Shown: positions 46,954 to 55,973 of the stretch, in pieces | Layout of the letters: the number at the start of each line of letters is the position of its first letter | How positions within the stretch are numbered: position 1 is the first letter of the stretch | Assembly (NCBI RefSeq): GCF_900177535.1 | Contig: NZ_FXAJ01000007.1 | Span: 1-64,000, forward strand | DNA length: 64,000 nucleotides | Source: Priestia filamentosa | Lineage (GTDB): Bacteria; Bacillota; Bacilli; Bacillales; Bacillaceae_H | Direction of reading: 5' to 3' | Program-made: the position numbers and the translations under genes | The notes under the pieces: model-generated | The model's input: the letters and a program-made list of their open reading frames with translations, nothing else | Databases searched by the model: none | What the model was told of the DNA's origin: nothing

Positions 46954-46989
46954 GAAAAAGACCTTGGTGCTGTTTGACCAAGATCTTTT
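46954..46989 (-). terminator. Terminator after the membrane XRE gene
   Basis: Minus strand AAAAGATCTTGGTCA, loop, CACCAAGGTCTTTTT, two bases after the stop at 46991. On the plus strand it overlaps a 27-codon frame (46916-46999) that has a good AAAGGAGAG site; this frame is not supported by anything else. Confidence 0.8.
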
Positions 46990-46990
46990 G

Positions 46991-47437
46991 TTATTGTGAA
47001 GTAAAGCTTTTTTTGAAGTCTATAATTATGTGAAATATATGCTTCTTCGATTTTTTTGGAAAACAGACAATTAAAGTTCCTAAAATATTTAAAACTACAA
47101 AAAAGATGGATAAACCAAAGAGTAAATCAAGGAAAAAACCAAAAAATATGATTGCCATTCCTATATAAAACAAAATATTCAAAATAGTTTCTTCTCTTTT
47201 ATCAATCGTTTCCTCCATTTGCGAGGTTAAGAAATTAACCTTAATTAGTTTAACAACTGTTGTTTCATATATCTCACTTAACTTTAAAAGGTTTTGACTA
47301 TTAGGATAACATTCGCTATTTTCCCATTTATAAACGGTTTCTCTAGATACATTCATTTTTTTAGCGAGATCCTCTCGAGACATATTTTTTGACTCTCTTA
47401 AATTCTGTAATCGCTCACCTAAATCCAACTCCATCAT
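46991..47437 (-). CDS. XRE-family regulator with C-terminal membrane segments
   Basis: A 148-residue protein with an N-terminal Cro/CI helix-turn-helix (LGERLQNLRESKNMSREDLAKKMNVSRETVYKWE) and, after residue 80, two hydrophobic helices (ILFYIGMAIIFFGFFLDLLFGLSIFFVVLNILGTLIVCF in substance). It ends with a lysine-rich tail. The arrangement suggests a membrane-tethered regulator, as seen in many Firmicutes with unknown signals. Two ATG codons stand next to AGGAGG; the second gives the better spacing. Its HTH resembles that of the small regulator at 36485. Confidence 0.8.
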   Translation of the reverse strand: MMELDLGERLQNLRESKNMSREDLAKKMNVSRETVYKWENSECYPNSQNLLKLSEIYETTVVKLIKVNFLTSQMEETIDKREETILNILFYIGMAIIFFGFFLDLLFGLSIFFVVLNILGTLIVCFPKKSKKHIFHIIIDFKKSFTSQ

Positions 47438-47707
47438 TCCTCCTGTAATACCACTTTATAACATCTATAAAAAATAATCTATAAGCACTTTAGGAGATGG
47501 AGACTTATGATTAACAGGATTAATAGGGTACATTTTATTTTCAGAAAGACATTGACTATATTTTAATGTTCTCATAAACCATAATTTTCCGGATAGAAAA
47601 GGCGACAATCATTGTAGCCAAATACTCTATCAATAAATGCAAAGTCAGCTCTATTACATACTCTTAAACCTTCTTTTTATTCAATCCGTTATACTCGTTT
47701 AGTACAA

Positions 47708-47742
47708 TGAAAGAGGAGCTGCTGCAGCAACTCCTTCTTTTA
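47708..47742 (-). terminator. Terminator after the aldo/keto reductase gene
   Basis: AGGAG and CTCCT arms extended by TGCTGCAGCA with small bulges, flanked by AAAAGAA and CTCTTTC, 30 bases after the stop. The rest of 47438-47707 has no gene. Confidence 0.65.
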
Positions 47743-47773
47743 AACTCTTGTCACCCGTTCTTTTTAAAAAAAC

Positions 47774-48766
47774 TCAAATTAGCTTATATGAATTTGCAAC
47801 CATGTTTGAATCTTCACCATTAATCCACTGTATTTCCTCTGAAGTCAATTGAATATCTAGAGCTTGGATACTCGAATTTAACTCCTCTATGTTTTGTGAT
47901 CCTATCACCGCACAAGAAGGAAACGACTGATTTAGTACAAATGCCAAAGCAATATGATTGGCATTATATTTAGGTCCTTTTTGTTTAGCTAACTCGTTGG
48001 CTCTTCGTAAACGTTCCCAGTTAGTGTCATTGTAGTAGACTCGAACAATATCTTTGTTTGATTTGTCCTCAGGTGAAAAGCGTCCTGTAAAAAACCCGCT
48101 TGCCTGGGAAGCCCATGAAAAAAGTGGGAAGTTCCTTTTTTTATGCCATTTAAGATCAGTCTCGTCCACATATACAGTTCCTGGCCAACGGGGTTCGTTG
48201 ACTCGGGCTAAACTGAACGATGGGCTATTTACAAGCAAACGATTATACCCTTTTTCATCAGCATATTTATTCGCTTCTTCGATACGTTCCGTTGACCAAT
48301 TGGATACCCCAAATGCTTTTATATAACCCCTATTTTTAAAATATTGTAGCATATCCATAAGGATCTCCACTGGTACGGATGGATCATCACGATGAAGCAA
48401 GTACAGATCTATATAATCCGTTTTAAGTCTCTCAAGACTTATCATTAAATCATGCGTAATATCTTTAGGATTGACTCTTTTTTTCCGTCCATCATGAAGG
48501 CCATTTTCATTTACAAAATGATGACCCCCTTTGCTAATAATAATTATATCTTTACGGTTCTGTCTTTCTTCTAGCCACATACCTAACGTAAGCTCAGCAT
48601 AACCTTGGCCATAAAGATATGCTGTATCTATCGTGTTTCCTCCTTGTCCTACAAATGCGTCTAACATCTTAAACGAAAGAGCTCTACAGTCCGGTGAGAA
48701 GCTCGAAGTCCCTAAAATAAGTTGTGAGCACCCACGATCCATTCCTCCGATTTCTATATATCTCAT
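47774..48766 (-). CDS. Aldo/keto reductase
   Basis: A 330-residue NADPH-dependent TIM-barrel reductase. The catalytic Tyr is in IDTAYLYGQGYAE, the Lys in IIISKGGHHF, and the active-site His in DYIDLYLLHRDDPSVP; the cofactor region is SCAVIGSQNIEELNSSIQALD. It belongs to the branch of oxidoreductases acting on sugars, inositol-like compounds or diketones. An ATG at 48766 has AGGAGTG six bases before. It lies 170 bases after the MFS carrier of the next cluster, on the same strand. It could be part of that catabolic pathway, for example reducing or oxidising a ring carbonyl. Confidence 0.85.
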   Translation of the reverse strand: MRYIEIGGMDRGCSQLILGTSSFSPDCRALSFKMLDAFVGQGGNTIDTAYLYGQGYAELTLGMWLEERQNRKDIIIISKGGHHFVNENGLHDGRKKRVNPKDITHDLMISLERLKTDYIDLYLLHRDDPSVPVEILMDMLQYFKNRGYIKAFGVSNWSTERIEEANKYADEKGYNRLLVNSPSFSLARVNEPRWPGTVYVDETDLKWHKKRNFPLFSWASQASGFFTGRFSPEDKSNKDIVRVYYNDTNWERLRRANELAKQKGPKYNANHIALAFVLNQSFPSCAVIGSQNIEELNSSIQALDIQLTSEEIQWINGEDSNMVANSYKLI

Positions 48767-48940
48767 TTTGGTCACTCCTATTCTATCATTCGTTGGAGCA
48801 TGAAAGTTTCACTTAACTAAATGACTGTAAAATTACAATAAGGTATGGATTCATCCTGAACTTTTAGCCATCTCTCGCTCATCTGATAAATTTAAATCAC
48901 ACTTGACTTCTGACGCATCAATGATTCAAAAGATTGCCCT

Positions 48941-50176
48941 TTAAGACATTTTATCCATTATTTTTTCATCACTCTTGTTGAATGCTATTTCCCTATGTCC
49001 ATCAACTAACTTTCTATAACGGTAAAAAACAAATAACGCACACACTAAACCAATGATTGACAAAAATGCATCAAAAATAAAAATGAATTTAATATTACCA
49101 CTTTTCGACATAAACCCTGTCACAAGTGGCATAACGACAGAGGCAAGTCCCCCTGCTGTAGCAAGAATTCCTGTCGCAGTTCCTTTCTTTTTCCAGAATA
49201 GTTCATTAATCGTTGCAATTGACAATTGGAAAATACCAGCAGTTGAAAACCCGACAAAAAAGGAGGCTACCGATACGATTTCAGGCGACCTAATGGTTAA
49301 AATAGCTACAATTGAAGTAAATGTAATGATGGGATAAATCACAAGGACTGTGACAGGACGCAGGAATTTTTTCAGTAATACAGCTAGTGATAAAACAGAT
49401 ACGAACATCCCGACACTATAATAGCTGAGTAATTTAATGGATTGAACTTCTGTCATCCCTAATACTTGCTGACCAAAAGAAGGCAGCCAAATTTGAGCCA
49501 CAGTAAATAGTCCGGTAGAAGTGAAGCCAATAACCACAAGGGCAAGCCCCTCTTTCTTAAAATTTGGTTCAGAGAGAAACTTGGTGCTTCCATTAGACTG
49601 GTCCCTCTCGGAAGTTTGCACTGTACGATGATTTGGAAAAGGAACCGTAATCAAAAACAACATATTTAGAAAGTAAATAGCAGCAGGTATAAAAAAAGCA
49701 TAGCCGTAAAACATTCCCTTACTTGCAATAAACGAAATCATTAATGGCAAAAGTCCTGTGCCCACTGCCATAAAAGCTTTGACCATTACACTGGCAGATC
49801 CAGCTGACTTTGGAAAAATCTCAACTAAACCTGGATACGCGCCTGCATCAAGTGCTGAATTGGCGCATCCAGCCAACAGTGCAAGAGCAAATGCAATTTG
49901 ATAGCTTGGAGCCAACGGAATGCCTGCCAGAAAAACGGCTAATCCAAAAGCTCCAAAAATAACTAATGGCTTTCTTCCAAACTTGTCTGATAGACGCCCT
50001 GATAACGCATAAGTAAGCAGCTTTCCAATTCCAATTGCAGAAATAATATAACTAATCCCAGCGCTGTCCGTACTCCACTGACCCGTTAACGAAGTCATAT
50101 TTGAAATCAGTATGATATTCACCATACCTAGTAAAAGATAACTTGTATACATGCTTAGTGCTGTCTTTATATACAT
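48941..50176 (-). CDS. MFS transporter, probable importer of the adjacent catabolic cluster
   Basis: A twelve-helix carrier of 411 residues. The loop motif GRLSDKFGRKPLVIFGAFG after helix 2 is the MFS signature; a middle loop around 190-215 separates the halves and the C-terminus is charged. SNMTSLTGQWSTDSAGISYIISAIGIGKLL in helix 1-2 resembles bacterial aromatic-acid or shikimate-like carriers only loosely. It is placed after the AroQ-like gene on the same strand and close to the TIM-barrel, TPP and aldehyde dehydrogenase genes, so it likely brings in their substrate. The ATG at 50176 follows AGGGG by nine bases; a TTG three codons earlier is less likely. Confidence 0.82.
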   Translation of the reverse strand: MYIKTALSMYTSYLLLGMVNIILISNMTSLTGQWSTDSAGISYIISAIGIGKLLTYALSGRLSDKFGRKPLVIFGAFGLAVFLAGIPLAPSYQIAFALALLAGCANSALDAGAYPGLVEIFPKSAGSASVMVKAFMAVGTGLLPLMISFIASKGMFYGYAFFIPAAIYFLNMLFLITVPFPNHRTVQTSERDQSNGSTKFLSEPNFKKEGLALVVIGFTSTGLFTVAQIWLPSFGQQVLGMTEVQSIKLLSYYSVGMFVSVLSLAVLLKKFLRPVTVLVIYPIITFTSIVAILTIRSPEIVSVASFFVGFSTAGIFQLSIATINELFWKKKGTATGILATAGGLASVVMPLVTGFMSKSGNIKFIFIFDAFLSIIGLVCALFVFYRYRKLVDGHREIAFNKSDEKIMDKMS

Positions 50177-50555
50177 TTCCAACAACCCCTATCTACCGGA
50201 AAAAGTTTTCGAAAAGACCGGTTAATTTAGATCATACAGGTATTTATACAATTGGAATCGTGAATACTTACAAGCTGAAATCCGAATTACTTAAATCAAC
50301 CTCATTAAAGTTAAAAAATAAAAGTATTTTAACGTTCTATCTTCTTAGGACTTTATATAGAAAGAAATTTTTCAAAAAAACTAAGTGATCTTTGTAACCG
50401 CTGTCAATTTATTGATCTATTGTATTTGTTTTTATAACATTTTCTTTCTCTTATCCATCACTTTTCTTTCTTAGATCGCCACCACTATACTAAATATTCA
50501 GTTTTTTAACTTAAGTTGAATATCATATGCAAATTCCAACAGTTCCCAAATAAAG

Positions 50556-50588
50556 GAGGAACATGCCGATACTGATAGGCCGCCCCTC
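50556..50588 (-). terminator. Possible terminator after the AroQ-like gene
   Basis: GAGGGGCG and TGTTCCTC pair with G-U pairs, with an inner GCC/GGC, followed by CTTTATTT. Ten bases after the stop. If active, the MFS gene has its own promoter in 50177-50555, where I see no gene. Confidence 0.45.
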
Positions 50589-50598
50589 TATGATTAGA

Positions 50599-51036
50599 CT
50601 ACTTTATCGCCGCTACAGCTGCCCTTAAACCAAGAAGATAGCTTTCCACCCCAAAACCGCAAATTTGTCCTTTTGCAATTTCAGCAAAAACCGAATGATG
50701 CCGAAACTCTTCTCTTGCGTGAATATTAGACATATGAATCTCAATAATTGGTGCAGTAAGAATGGCAAGCGCATCACGCAGCCCATAACTATAATGAGTC
50801 CATGCACCGGCATTGATGATAATGGCATCCTTATTCTCTAGAAAGGCTTGATGAATTCTTTCGCACATCTCTCCTTCATGATTAGTCTGAAAACATTCTA
50901 TTTCAACATCTAACTCATTCGCTAGTTCATTTAGTTGCTCGTTGATCTGATCAAGGGTGATTGTACCATATTGAACAGGGTCCCTTTTTCCAAACATATC
51001 ATGATTGATTCCATGTAACATCAGAATTTTTTTCAT
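50599..51036 (-). CDS. AroQ-like type II 3-dehydroquinate dehydratase
   Basis: A 145-residue protein with all catalytic positions of type II dehydroquinases: Asn in HGIN, Arg and Tyr in KRDPVQYG, Asn and His in NAGAWTHYS, EIHMSN, and the arginines of AREEFRHHS. The first loop, however, is HGINHDMFG instead of the usual NGPNLNLLG, so it is a divergent member. It may act on 3-dehydroquinate or on a related cyclic keto acid, in catabolism rather than aromatic synthesis. The chosen ATG has AAAGGGGGAG upstream; an open frame extends 45 codons further without support. It follows the TIM-barrel gene by 250 bases on the same strand. Confidence 0.85.
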   Translation of the reverse strand: MKKILMLHGINHDMFGKRDPVQYGTITLDQINEQLNELANELDVEIECFQTNHEGEMCERIHQAFLENKDAIIINAGAWTHYSYGLRDALAILTAPIIEIHMSNIHAREEFRHHSVFAEIAKGQICGFGVESYLLGLRAAVAAIK

Positions 51037-51286
51037 ATTATCTCCCCCTTTATTTTTATAGAATGGGCATTCCCATCCTTCTATAACAATAAGCAAATAT
51101 CTTACAAATACAATAAACGTTATCTCCCCATTCAATATCATTTTTAGTTGATTTCGCGTAATATTGTTCAATAGATTAAGTTGTTATTATATTTATAGCA
51201 ACAATTTTCATCTTCAGACTCATCACGTTTTTGTGAGGTGAGACCACGTTTTCAAAATTCATGTACATTTACTCGACCTGCATTTA

Positions 51287-52111
51287 TTAACGCTTCTGAA
51301 AAGAGTAAGCTTCGAAATACGCCTTTGCAGTCTGCAAGCAACGCCGCGCATGTTCCTCATATCCTAACTCTTGAGCGCGTTTATTATGCGGCAGCTCAAT
51401 TGAGTAAGGAATCTCAGGAATACGCTCCACGATACTCGCAATATCAATACACCCCTCTCCTATGTACAAACGTTCCTCACGAAGAATCTTGATCATCTCT
51501 TCTTTTGATGCCGGAATTTTCGCAGGTGCATCGCAAAGATGGAGAAATCGGAACCATTCACGTGGTACTGCGTCCAAATCCTCAATCTTATCCCCTGCAC
51601 GATGGAAATGATGGATATCGATCATAAGACCAGCATTTTCCTGATTTGCTGCACGTAGAACATTAAGAGTTTCCGCAAGATTTGTCACACTTGCAATAGG
51701 AACATACTCTAATTCTATAGTTAGTCCGAACGGTTTAGCCAGCTCGCAAAGTTCAATAAAACGCTCCATATATAAATCGCGATCATTCGTCCAGATACTA
51801 CTAAGAACATGGCGCCCGCCAAGTTCAGCCGCAACTTCCATAGCAGGTACATACTTCTTTGGATCAACGTCATCACAGATACGTGCTAGCTCAATGTCTA
51901 GAAGCTGTATGCCTGTTTCAGCAAGTGCCTCTTTCGTTTCCCGCATCATCTGTTTATTTTCAGCTAACGCATAGTTAGGCTCGCCAGGTAGACCCATATA
52001 AATGGGTCTAAGGCTGACGAAATCATAACCGGCTCTCGCGGCAAGGTAAGTCATCTCTGGTGGTGTGCAACCAAGTGTTGTAAGGTGGGCTAAGGAAAAT
52101 CGATTTGTCAT
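51287..52111 (-). CDS. TIM-barrel sugar-phosphate isomerase/epimerase family protein
   Basis: A 274-residue xylose isomerase-like TIM barrel (AP endonuclease 2 family). Metal ligands are suggested by LLDIELARI (Glu), TIELEYVPI (Glu), GLMIDIHHFHRAGD (Asp and His), LHLCDAP and YSIELPH (Glu). The group includes 2-keto-myo-inositol dehydratase IolE, hydroxypyruvate isomerase and 3-dehydroshikimate dehydratase. Next to an AroQ-like enzyme, the last would give protocatechuate; next to a TPP enzyme, an IolE-like dehydratase is equally plausible. It lies 38 bases after the TPP enzyme gene and is surely co-transcribed. Confidence 0.82.
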   Translation of the reverse strand: MTNRFSLAHLTTLGCTPPEMTYLAARAGYDFVSLRPIYMGLPGEPNYALAENKQMMRETKEALAETGIQLLDIELARICDDVDPKKYVPAMEVAAELGGRHVLSSIWTNDRDLYMERFIELCELAKPFGLTIELEYVPIASVTNLAETLNVLRAANQENAGLMIDIHHFHRAGDKIEDLDAVPREWFRFLHLCDAPAKIPASKEEMIKILREERLYIGEGCIDIASIVERIPEIPYSIELPHNKRAQELGYEEHARRCLQTAKAYFEAYSFQKR

Positions 52112-52149
52112 CTTCTTTTATCCCTCCAAGTGTAGAGTGTTTTTTAGAT

Positions 52150-53907
52150 TTATACAGATACGTGATGAACCTTCTTATCCGGAGAATAAATATCCATTAT
52201 ATTCCAGTGTCCAGAGGTTGGAACAGGATTGTTTAACATAGCGACATCGATGACAACTGGTTTGTTTGATTCAATGGCCCGTTGTAAAGCAGGTTTAAAT
52301 TCTTCCGCTGCTTCAATTTTAATTCCTTCCACTCCATAAGCCTTTGCGATAGCTGCATAGTCAGGAGAGTAAGGGTTTCCATCTCTTTCAAACAACGTAC
52401 CAAGAGTTGTTCCATAATGGGCTTTTTGCAATCCTGCAATCGTACCAAACGCATAATTATTCATGATAATCCACACAACTGGGATATTTTCTTCAGCCGC
52501 TGTTGCAAGTAAGGCAGGATTCTGCCCAAAACCGCCGTCGCCTACCAACGAAACAACCACTTTATCCGGTTGAGCAATTTTTGCTCCTAGGGCCGCTGGA
52601 GCTCCGAACCCCATTGTAGCAAAACCGCCAGGTGTTAAAATACTGCCTGCTTCATATATTGGAAACTGCTGTCCTACTCCATTTTTATTCCAGCCTACAT
52701 CTGTTGTAATGTACGCATCCTTCGGAAGGACTTCGCGCACTTCTTCTAAAATGCGCTGAGGCTGCATTGGGAAAGAATTATCTGTAATAAATTTTTGATT
52801 ACTTTTTTTGAATTCTTCTCGATAAGAAGCAATTTCTTGTTTAAGTTCCTCATTTTGTAATCCTTCTGGAACTAATTCTTTTGCCACACGATTTAACACA
52901 GTTAACGCTTGTTTTAAATCTGCTACCGCTCCAATTTCGACTGGGTAGTTCCGGCCAATTTCGCTTGGATCAATGTCAATTTGAATCAATTTTGTAGGCG
53001 GGAAGTTAAAGGTATATTCTGATTCCCATGAACTGCTATCCGCTTCAGCAAAACGAGTGCCTAAGGCAAAAATATAATCTGCTTCTTTACATTTATCATT
53101 AATAAACTTCGTTCCCCAGAAGCCTGTCATCCCTAATGTAAATGGGTGGTCATCAGAAACAGCGCCTTTCCCCATAAGAGAATGAGCAACTGGAATATTC
53201 AAATGGTCAACTAGTTCTCTCAGTTCCTGAGCTGCATCTGCTAGCAAAATCCCTCCACCTACATATAAGAGAGGATTTTGGGCATTTACAAGCGTTTCGA
53301 TGATCTTTCTCGCTGTAATCTCATCAATTGAAGGCTTATTAAGCATTTTCGTATTATGGTTTAACTTTTCAAATAACGCCGGATCCACTTCTTTCGAGAA
53401 AATATCCATTGGTACTGATACTAAGACAGGACCAGGATTTCCGCTTTCCGCCAATTGAAAAGCCTTCTCCATAATTTCAGGAAATAAATCAGGACGATCC
53501 ACACGCCATGCACGCTTAACAAACGGACGGTAAATTTCATATTGTGAAGCATCAGCATGTAAATTAACTTCCTGATGAGGATGTTTACCATAGTAGTGAC
53601 TTGGAACATCCCCGGCGATCACGACCATTGGAATCGAATCTAAAGCTGCGTTAGCAACTCCTGTAGCAGCATTCGTTAAGCCAGGTCCTAAATGGCTTAA
53701 TAAAACAGCCGTTTGTTTTTTTACTCTCGCATACCCATCAGCCATATGAGCAGATATTTGTTCATGTCTAACATTAACGAATTTGATTGAACTATTTTCC
53801 AAAGCTGTTAAAACCGCAATATTTGTATGTCCGCAAAGACCAAAGATATGTTCGACTCCTCTATCTTCTAAATACTTGACTAATTGATGAGAGATGAGAT
53901 TGTTCAT
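52150..53907 (-). CDS. Thiamine pyrophosphate enzyme, acetolactate synthase-like
   Basis: A 585-residue three-domain TPP enzyme. The cofactor glutamate is Glu49 in VNVRHEQ, the middle FAD/structural domain holds YVGGGILLADAAQEL, and the TPP-Mg motif is GDGGFGQNPALLATAAEE...NN near 455-485. Related enzymes include acetolactate synthase, glyoxylate carboligase, benzoylformate decarboxylase and the ring-opening IolD. The terminal NIMDIYSPDKKVHHVSV tail is not known to me. No small regulatory subunit gene is present, so valine biosynthesis is unlikely. It lies between the aldehyde dehydrogenase and the TIM-barrel gene in a catabolic operon. Confidence 0.83.
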   Translation of the reverse strand: MNNLISHQLVKYLEDRGVEHIFGLCGHTNIAVLTALENSSIKFVNVRHEQISAHMADGYARVKKQTAVLLSHLGPGLTNAATGVANAALDSIPMVVIAGDVPSHYYGKHPHQEVNLHADASQYEIYRPFVKRAWRVDRPDLFPEIMEKAFQLAESGNPGPVLVSVPMDIFSKEVDPALFEKLNHNTKMLNKPSIDEITARKIIETLVNAQNPLLYVGGGILLADAAQELRELVDHLNIPVAHSLMGKGAVSDDHPFTLGMTGFWGTKFINDKCKEADYIFALGTRFAEADSSSWESEYTFNFPPTKLIQIDIDPSEIGRNYPVEIGAVADLKQALTVLNRVAKELVPEGLQNEELKQEIASYREEFKKSNQKFITDNSFPMQPQRILEEVREVLPKDAYITTDVGWNKNGVGQQFPIYEAGSILTPGGFATMGFGAPAALGAKIAQPDKVVVSLVGDGGFGQNPALLATAAEENIPVVWIIMNNYAFGTIAGLQKAHYGTTLGTLFERDGNPYSPDYAAIAKAYGVEGIKIEAAEEFKPALQRAIESNKPVVIDVAMLNNPVPTSGHWNIMDIYSPDKKVHHVSV

Positions 53908-54034
53908 TGTTTTTGTTCCTCCTTAAAATTCAGAATCGTTTTTCTATGCTTTCCTGTAACAGTCTCTTCAAAGGTCTGTTTATACTCCGCGAAAGGAAGA
54001 ATCATAGAAGCAATTAATTACTGACGCCCTTCAT
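53904..54034 (-). pseudogene. Alcohol dehydrogenase (MDR) remnant with internal deletion
   Basis: Directly after the aldehyde dehydrogenase gene an ATG with GGGAAGGA upstream opens MKGVSN and then hits a stop. In the same strand follows a frame reading IASMILPFAEYKQTFEETVTG and then KHRKTILNF, the standard C-terminal end of zinc-type medium-chain alcohol dehydrogenases. About 300 codons between them are gone. The remnant's final codons run into the ribosome site and start of the TPP gene. So the operon once held an alcohol dehydrogenase between the aldehyde dehydrogenase and the TPP enzyme. Confidence 0.72.
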
Positions 54035-54083
54035 TATCCTTCCCCACCCTTGTTAACGCTTACAACAAGCTACCTCATGTTCA

Positions 54084-55532
54084 CTATTCGTTAATAGGAA
54101 GCTGTAATACTATCATTTTTGTTTCTGTCATATCCTCAATCGCGTAACGAGGACCTTCACGCCCAATTCCACTATTCTTCACACCGCCATAAGGCCAATG
54201 ATCTAGTCTGAAATTCGACGTTCCATTAATCACAACACCACCAACTTCTAGTGAGTGGGCAACTTTATAAGCCAAATCCATTTTATTTGTAAACAGTCCT
54301 GTCTGGAGTCCAAAGGACGAATCATTAGTCTCTGCAATGGCTTCTTCAATAGTTTCGTAAGGAATAATACTTACTATCGGTCCAAACACTTCCTGACAAA
54401 CGACTTTACTATGTTTAGGAGGATTTAATAAAATCGTTGGTTCTACTGTTGCACCATGTTGTTTGCCTCCGCATACAACCGTCGCTCCTAGCTGAATAGA
54501 TTCATTGATCCAATTCATCACCCGTTTCGCTGCATTTTCATCAACTAAGCAGCCAACATCTGTATCTGGTAATGAAGGATCTCCAATTTTAAGTTTTAAT
54601 ACCTCTTCTTTTAACAGGTCCGTAAATGTTGGAATAATTGATTGATGTACATAAATTCGTTGAACAGAAATACAGCTTTGTCCTGAATTACTGAAACCTG
54701 TTCTTGCACACAAAGTGGCAGCACGCTTTAAATCTGCATCTTCATGGACAATAGTAGAAGCGTTTCCACCAAGCTCAAGGAGTACTTTTTTCATATTAGC
54801 TAATTCGCATATATTCCTAGCAGCCACTACCCCGCCTGTAAAAGAAATCACATTAATGCGGTCATCTTTTACAACTTGCTGTCCAATTTCCACTCCGCCA
54901 AGCACCATATTGATAGCGTTTTTAGGAAGCCCAGCCTCTAATAATAACTTTAATAATTCAGTCGCGATTAACGCTGTTTGAGGAGCCGGCTTCAAAATCA
55001 CACTATTTCCTGCTGCAAATGCTGGGCCAACTTTATGGCAAACAAGATTTAGAGGCGCATTAAATGGTGTAATAGCAGCAACGACCCCAACAGGTACCCG
55101 AAAAGTAGAAGCAATCGCTTTCGTTCCTCTTTCAGAAGCATCACCAGGCAATGTTTCTCCTGTTAAGCGTTTTGCTTCTTCACCTGATAATTCTAATGTT
55201 TCAATGGAGCGAGATACTTCATCAAGCGTATTTTTTAAAGGTTTTCCTAATTCAAGAGAAATAAGCTCAGCAAATCTCTCTTTCCCTTGTTCTAGTAAGC
55301 TAGCTGCCCGCTTTAAAATTTTTCCTCGTTCATGAGAAGGAATATTAGCAATTTGTTTTTTTGATGCATAAGCAGAGGCCAAAGCATTTTCTACATCTTC
55401 TGGTGTTGCGAGTACTTGCTCACCAACTACTTCTCCGGAGTAAGGACTTTTAATTAAAACACTTTCACGATTTGTTTCAACCCATTCCCCATTAATATAA
55501 GGATGTGCTTTTTTTACAGTCGTTTTTATCAT
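54084..55532 (-). CDS. Aldehyde dehydrogenase
   Basis: NAD(P)-dependent aldehyde dehydrogenase of 482 residues. The catalytic Cys287 is in FSNSGQSCISVQR, the general base Glu253 in LLELGGNAS, and the cofactor loop in SFTGG; ITPFNAPLNLV near 155 is also standard. It is most similar to the lactaldehyde, sulfolactaldehyde and non-phosphorylating glyceraldehyde-3-phosphate dehydrogenase group. It is first of the minus-strand operon with the TPP enzyme, TIM barrel and AroQ-like genes, and is divergent to the IclR regulator. A cre-like site lies 63 bases upstream, so glucose may repress it. Confidence 0.9.
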   Translation of the reverse strand: MIKTTVKKAHPYINGEWVETNRESVLIKSPYSGEVVGEQVLATPEDVENALASAYASKKQIANIPSHERGKILKRAASLLEQGKERFAELISLELGKPLKNTLDEVSRSIETLELSGEEAKRLTGETLPGDASERGTKAIASTFRVPVGVVAAITPFNAPLNLVCHKVGPAFAAGNSVILKPAPQTALIATELLKLLLEAGLPKNAINMVLGGVEIGQQVVKDDRINVISFTGGVVAARNICELANMKKVLLELGGNASTIVHEDADLKRAATLCARTGFSNSGQSCISVQRIYVHQSIIPTFTDLLKEEVLKLKIGDPSLPDTDVGCLVDENAAKRVMNWINESIQLGATVVCGGKQHGATVEPTILLNPPKHSKVVCQEVFGPIVSIIPYETIEEAIAETNDSSFGLQTGLFTNKMDLAYKVAHSLEVGGVVINGTSNFRLDHWPYGGVKNSGIGREGPRYAIEDMTETKMIVLQLPINE

Positions 55533-55594
55533 GTTTTATCACCTATCTTTCTAAATGATAGTTTGTTAATTACTTTAGGTTTAAATAAAAATAG

Positions 55595-55608
55595 TATAAA
55601 CGCTTTCA
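55595..55608 (-). promoter_or_regulatory. Candidate CcpA cre site
   Basis: TGAAAGCGTTTATA on the minus strand agrees with the cre consensus TGWAANCGNTNWCA at all but one position. It lies between the divergent aldehyde dehydrogenase and IclR genes, close to where the dehydrogenase promoter is expected. The rest of 55533-55973 shows no gene. Confidence 0.6.
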
Positions 55609-55973
55609 TTTTTGGTTTTTTTCGACAACTAATTACAGATAATTGATGGTCTCCCCTTTTTTGTTTATTTATACTCATCAAACTTCGTATCTATATTCCA
55701 CTGAGCGGAACATGATTACACTCTATGAAACTTTAAAGTGATTGTATATCAATTTTTTTGTTTTTTCAATAGTTTATCAATATAAAATTTTCAAAAAATT
55801 ATCTATAAAGTTCTTAATTATTGAGTTATAGTTACTTTTAATAGGGAAAGGGATGACATCTAAAAAAACTTGATTGCAAATAAAATTCAGTGTAGGATGT
55901 AAACAAGTTCCAACTAGTGGAATTCATTTTAATCAACAAACCATTTTATTACACATAAAAGGATGATGAAAAG

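Noticed and set aside
46916-46999. 27-codon plus-strand frame with AAAGGAGAG site
   Set aside because: It runs through the terminator of the XRE gene and has no recognisable product; kept only as a note.
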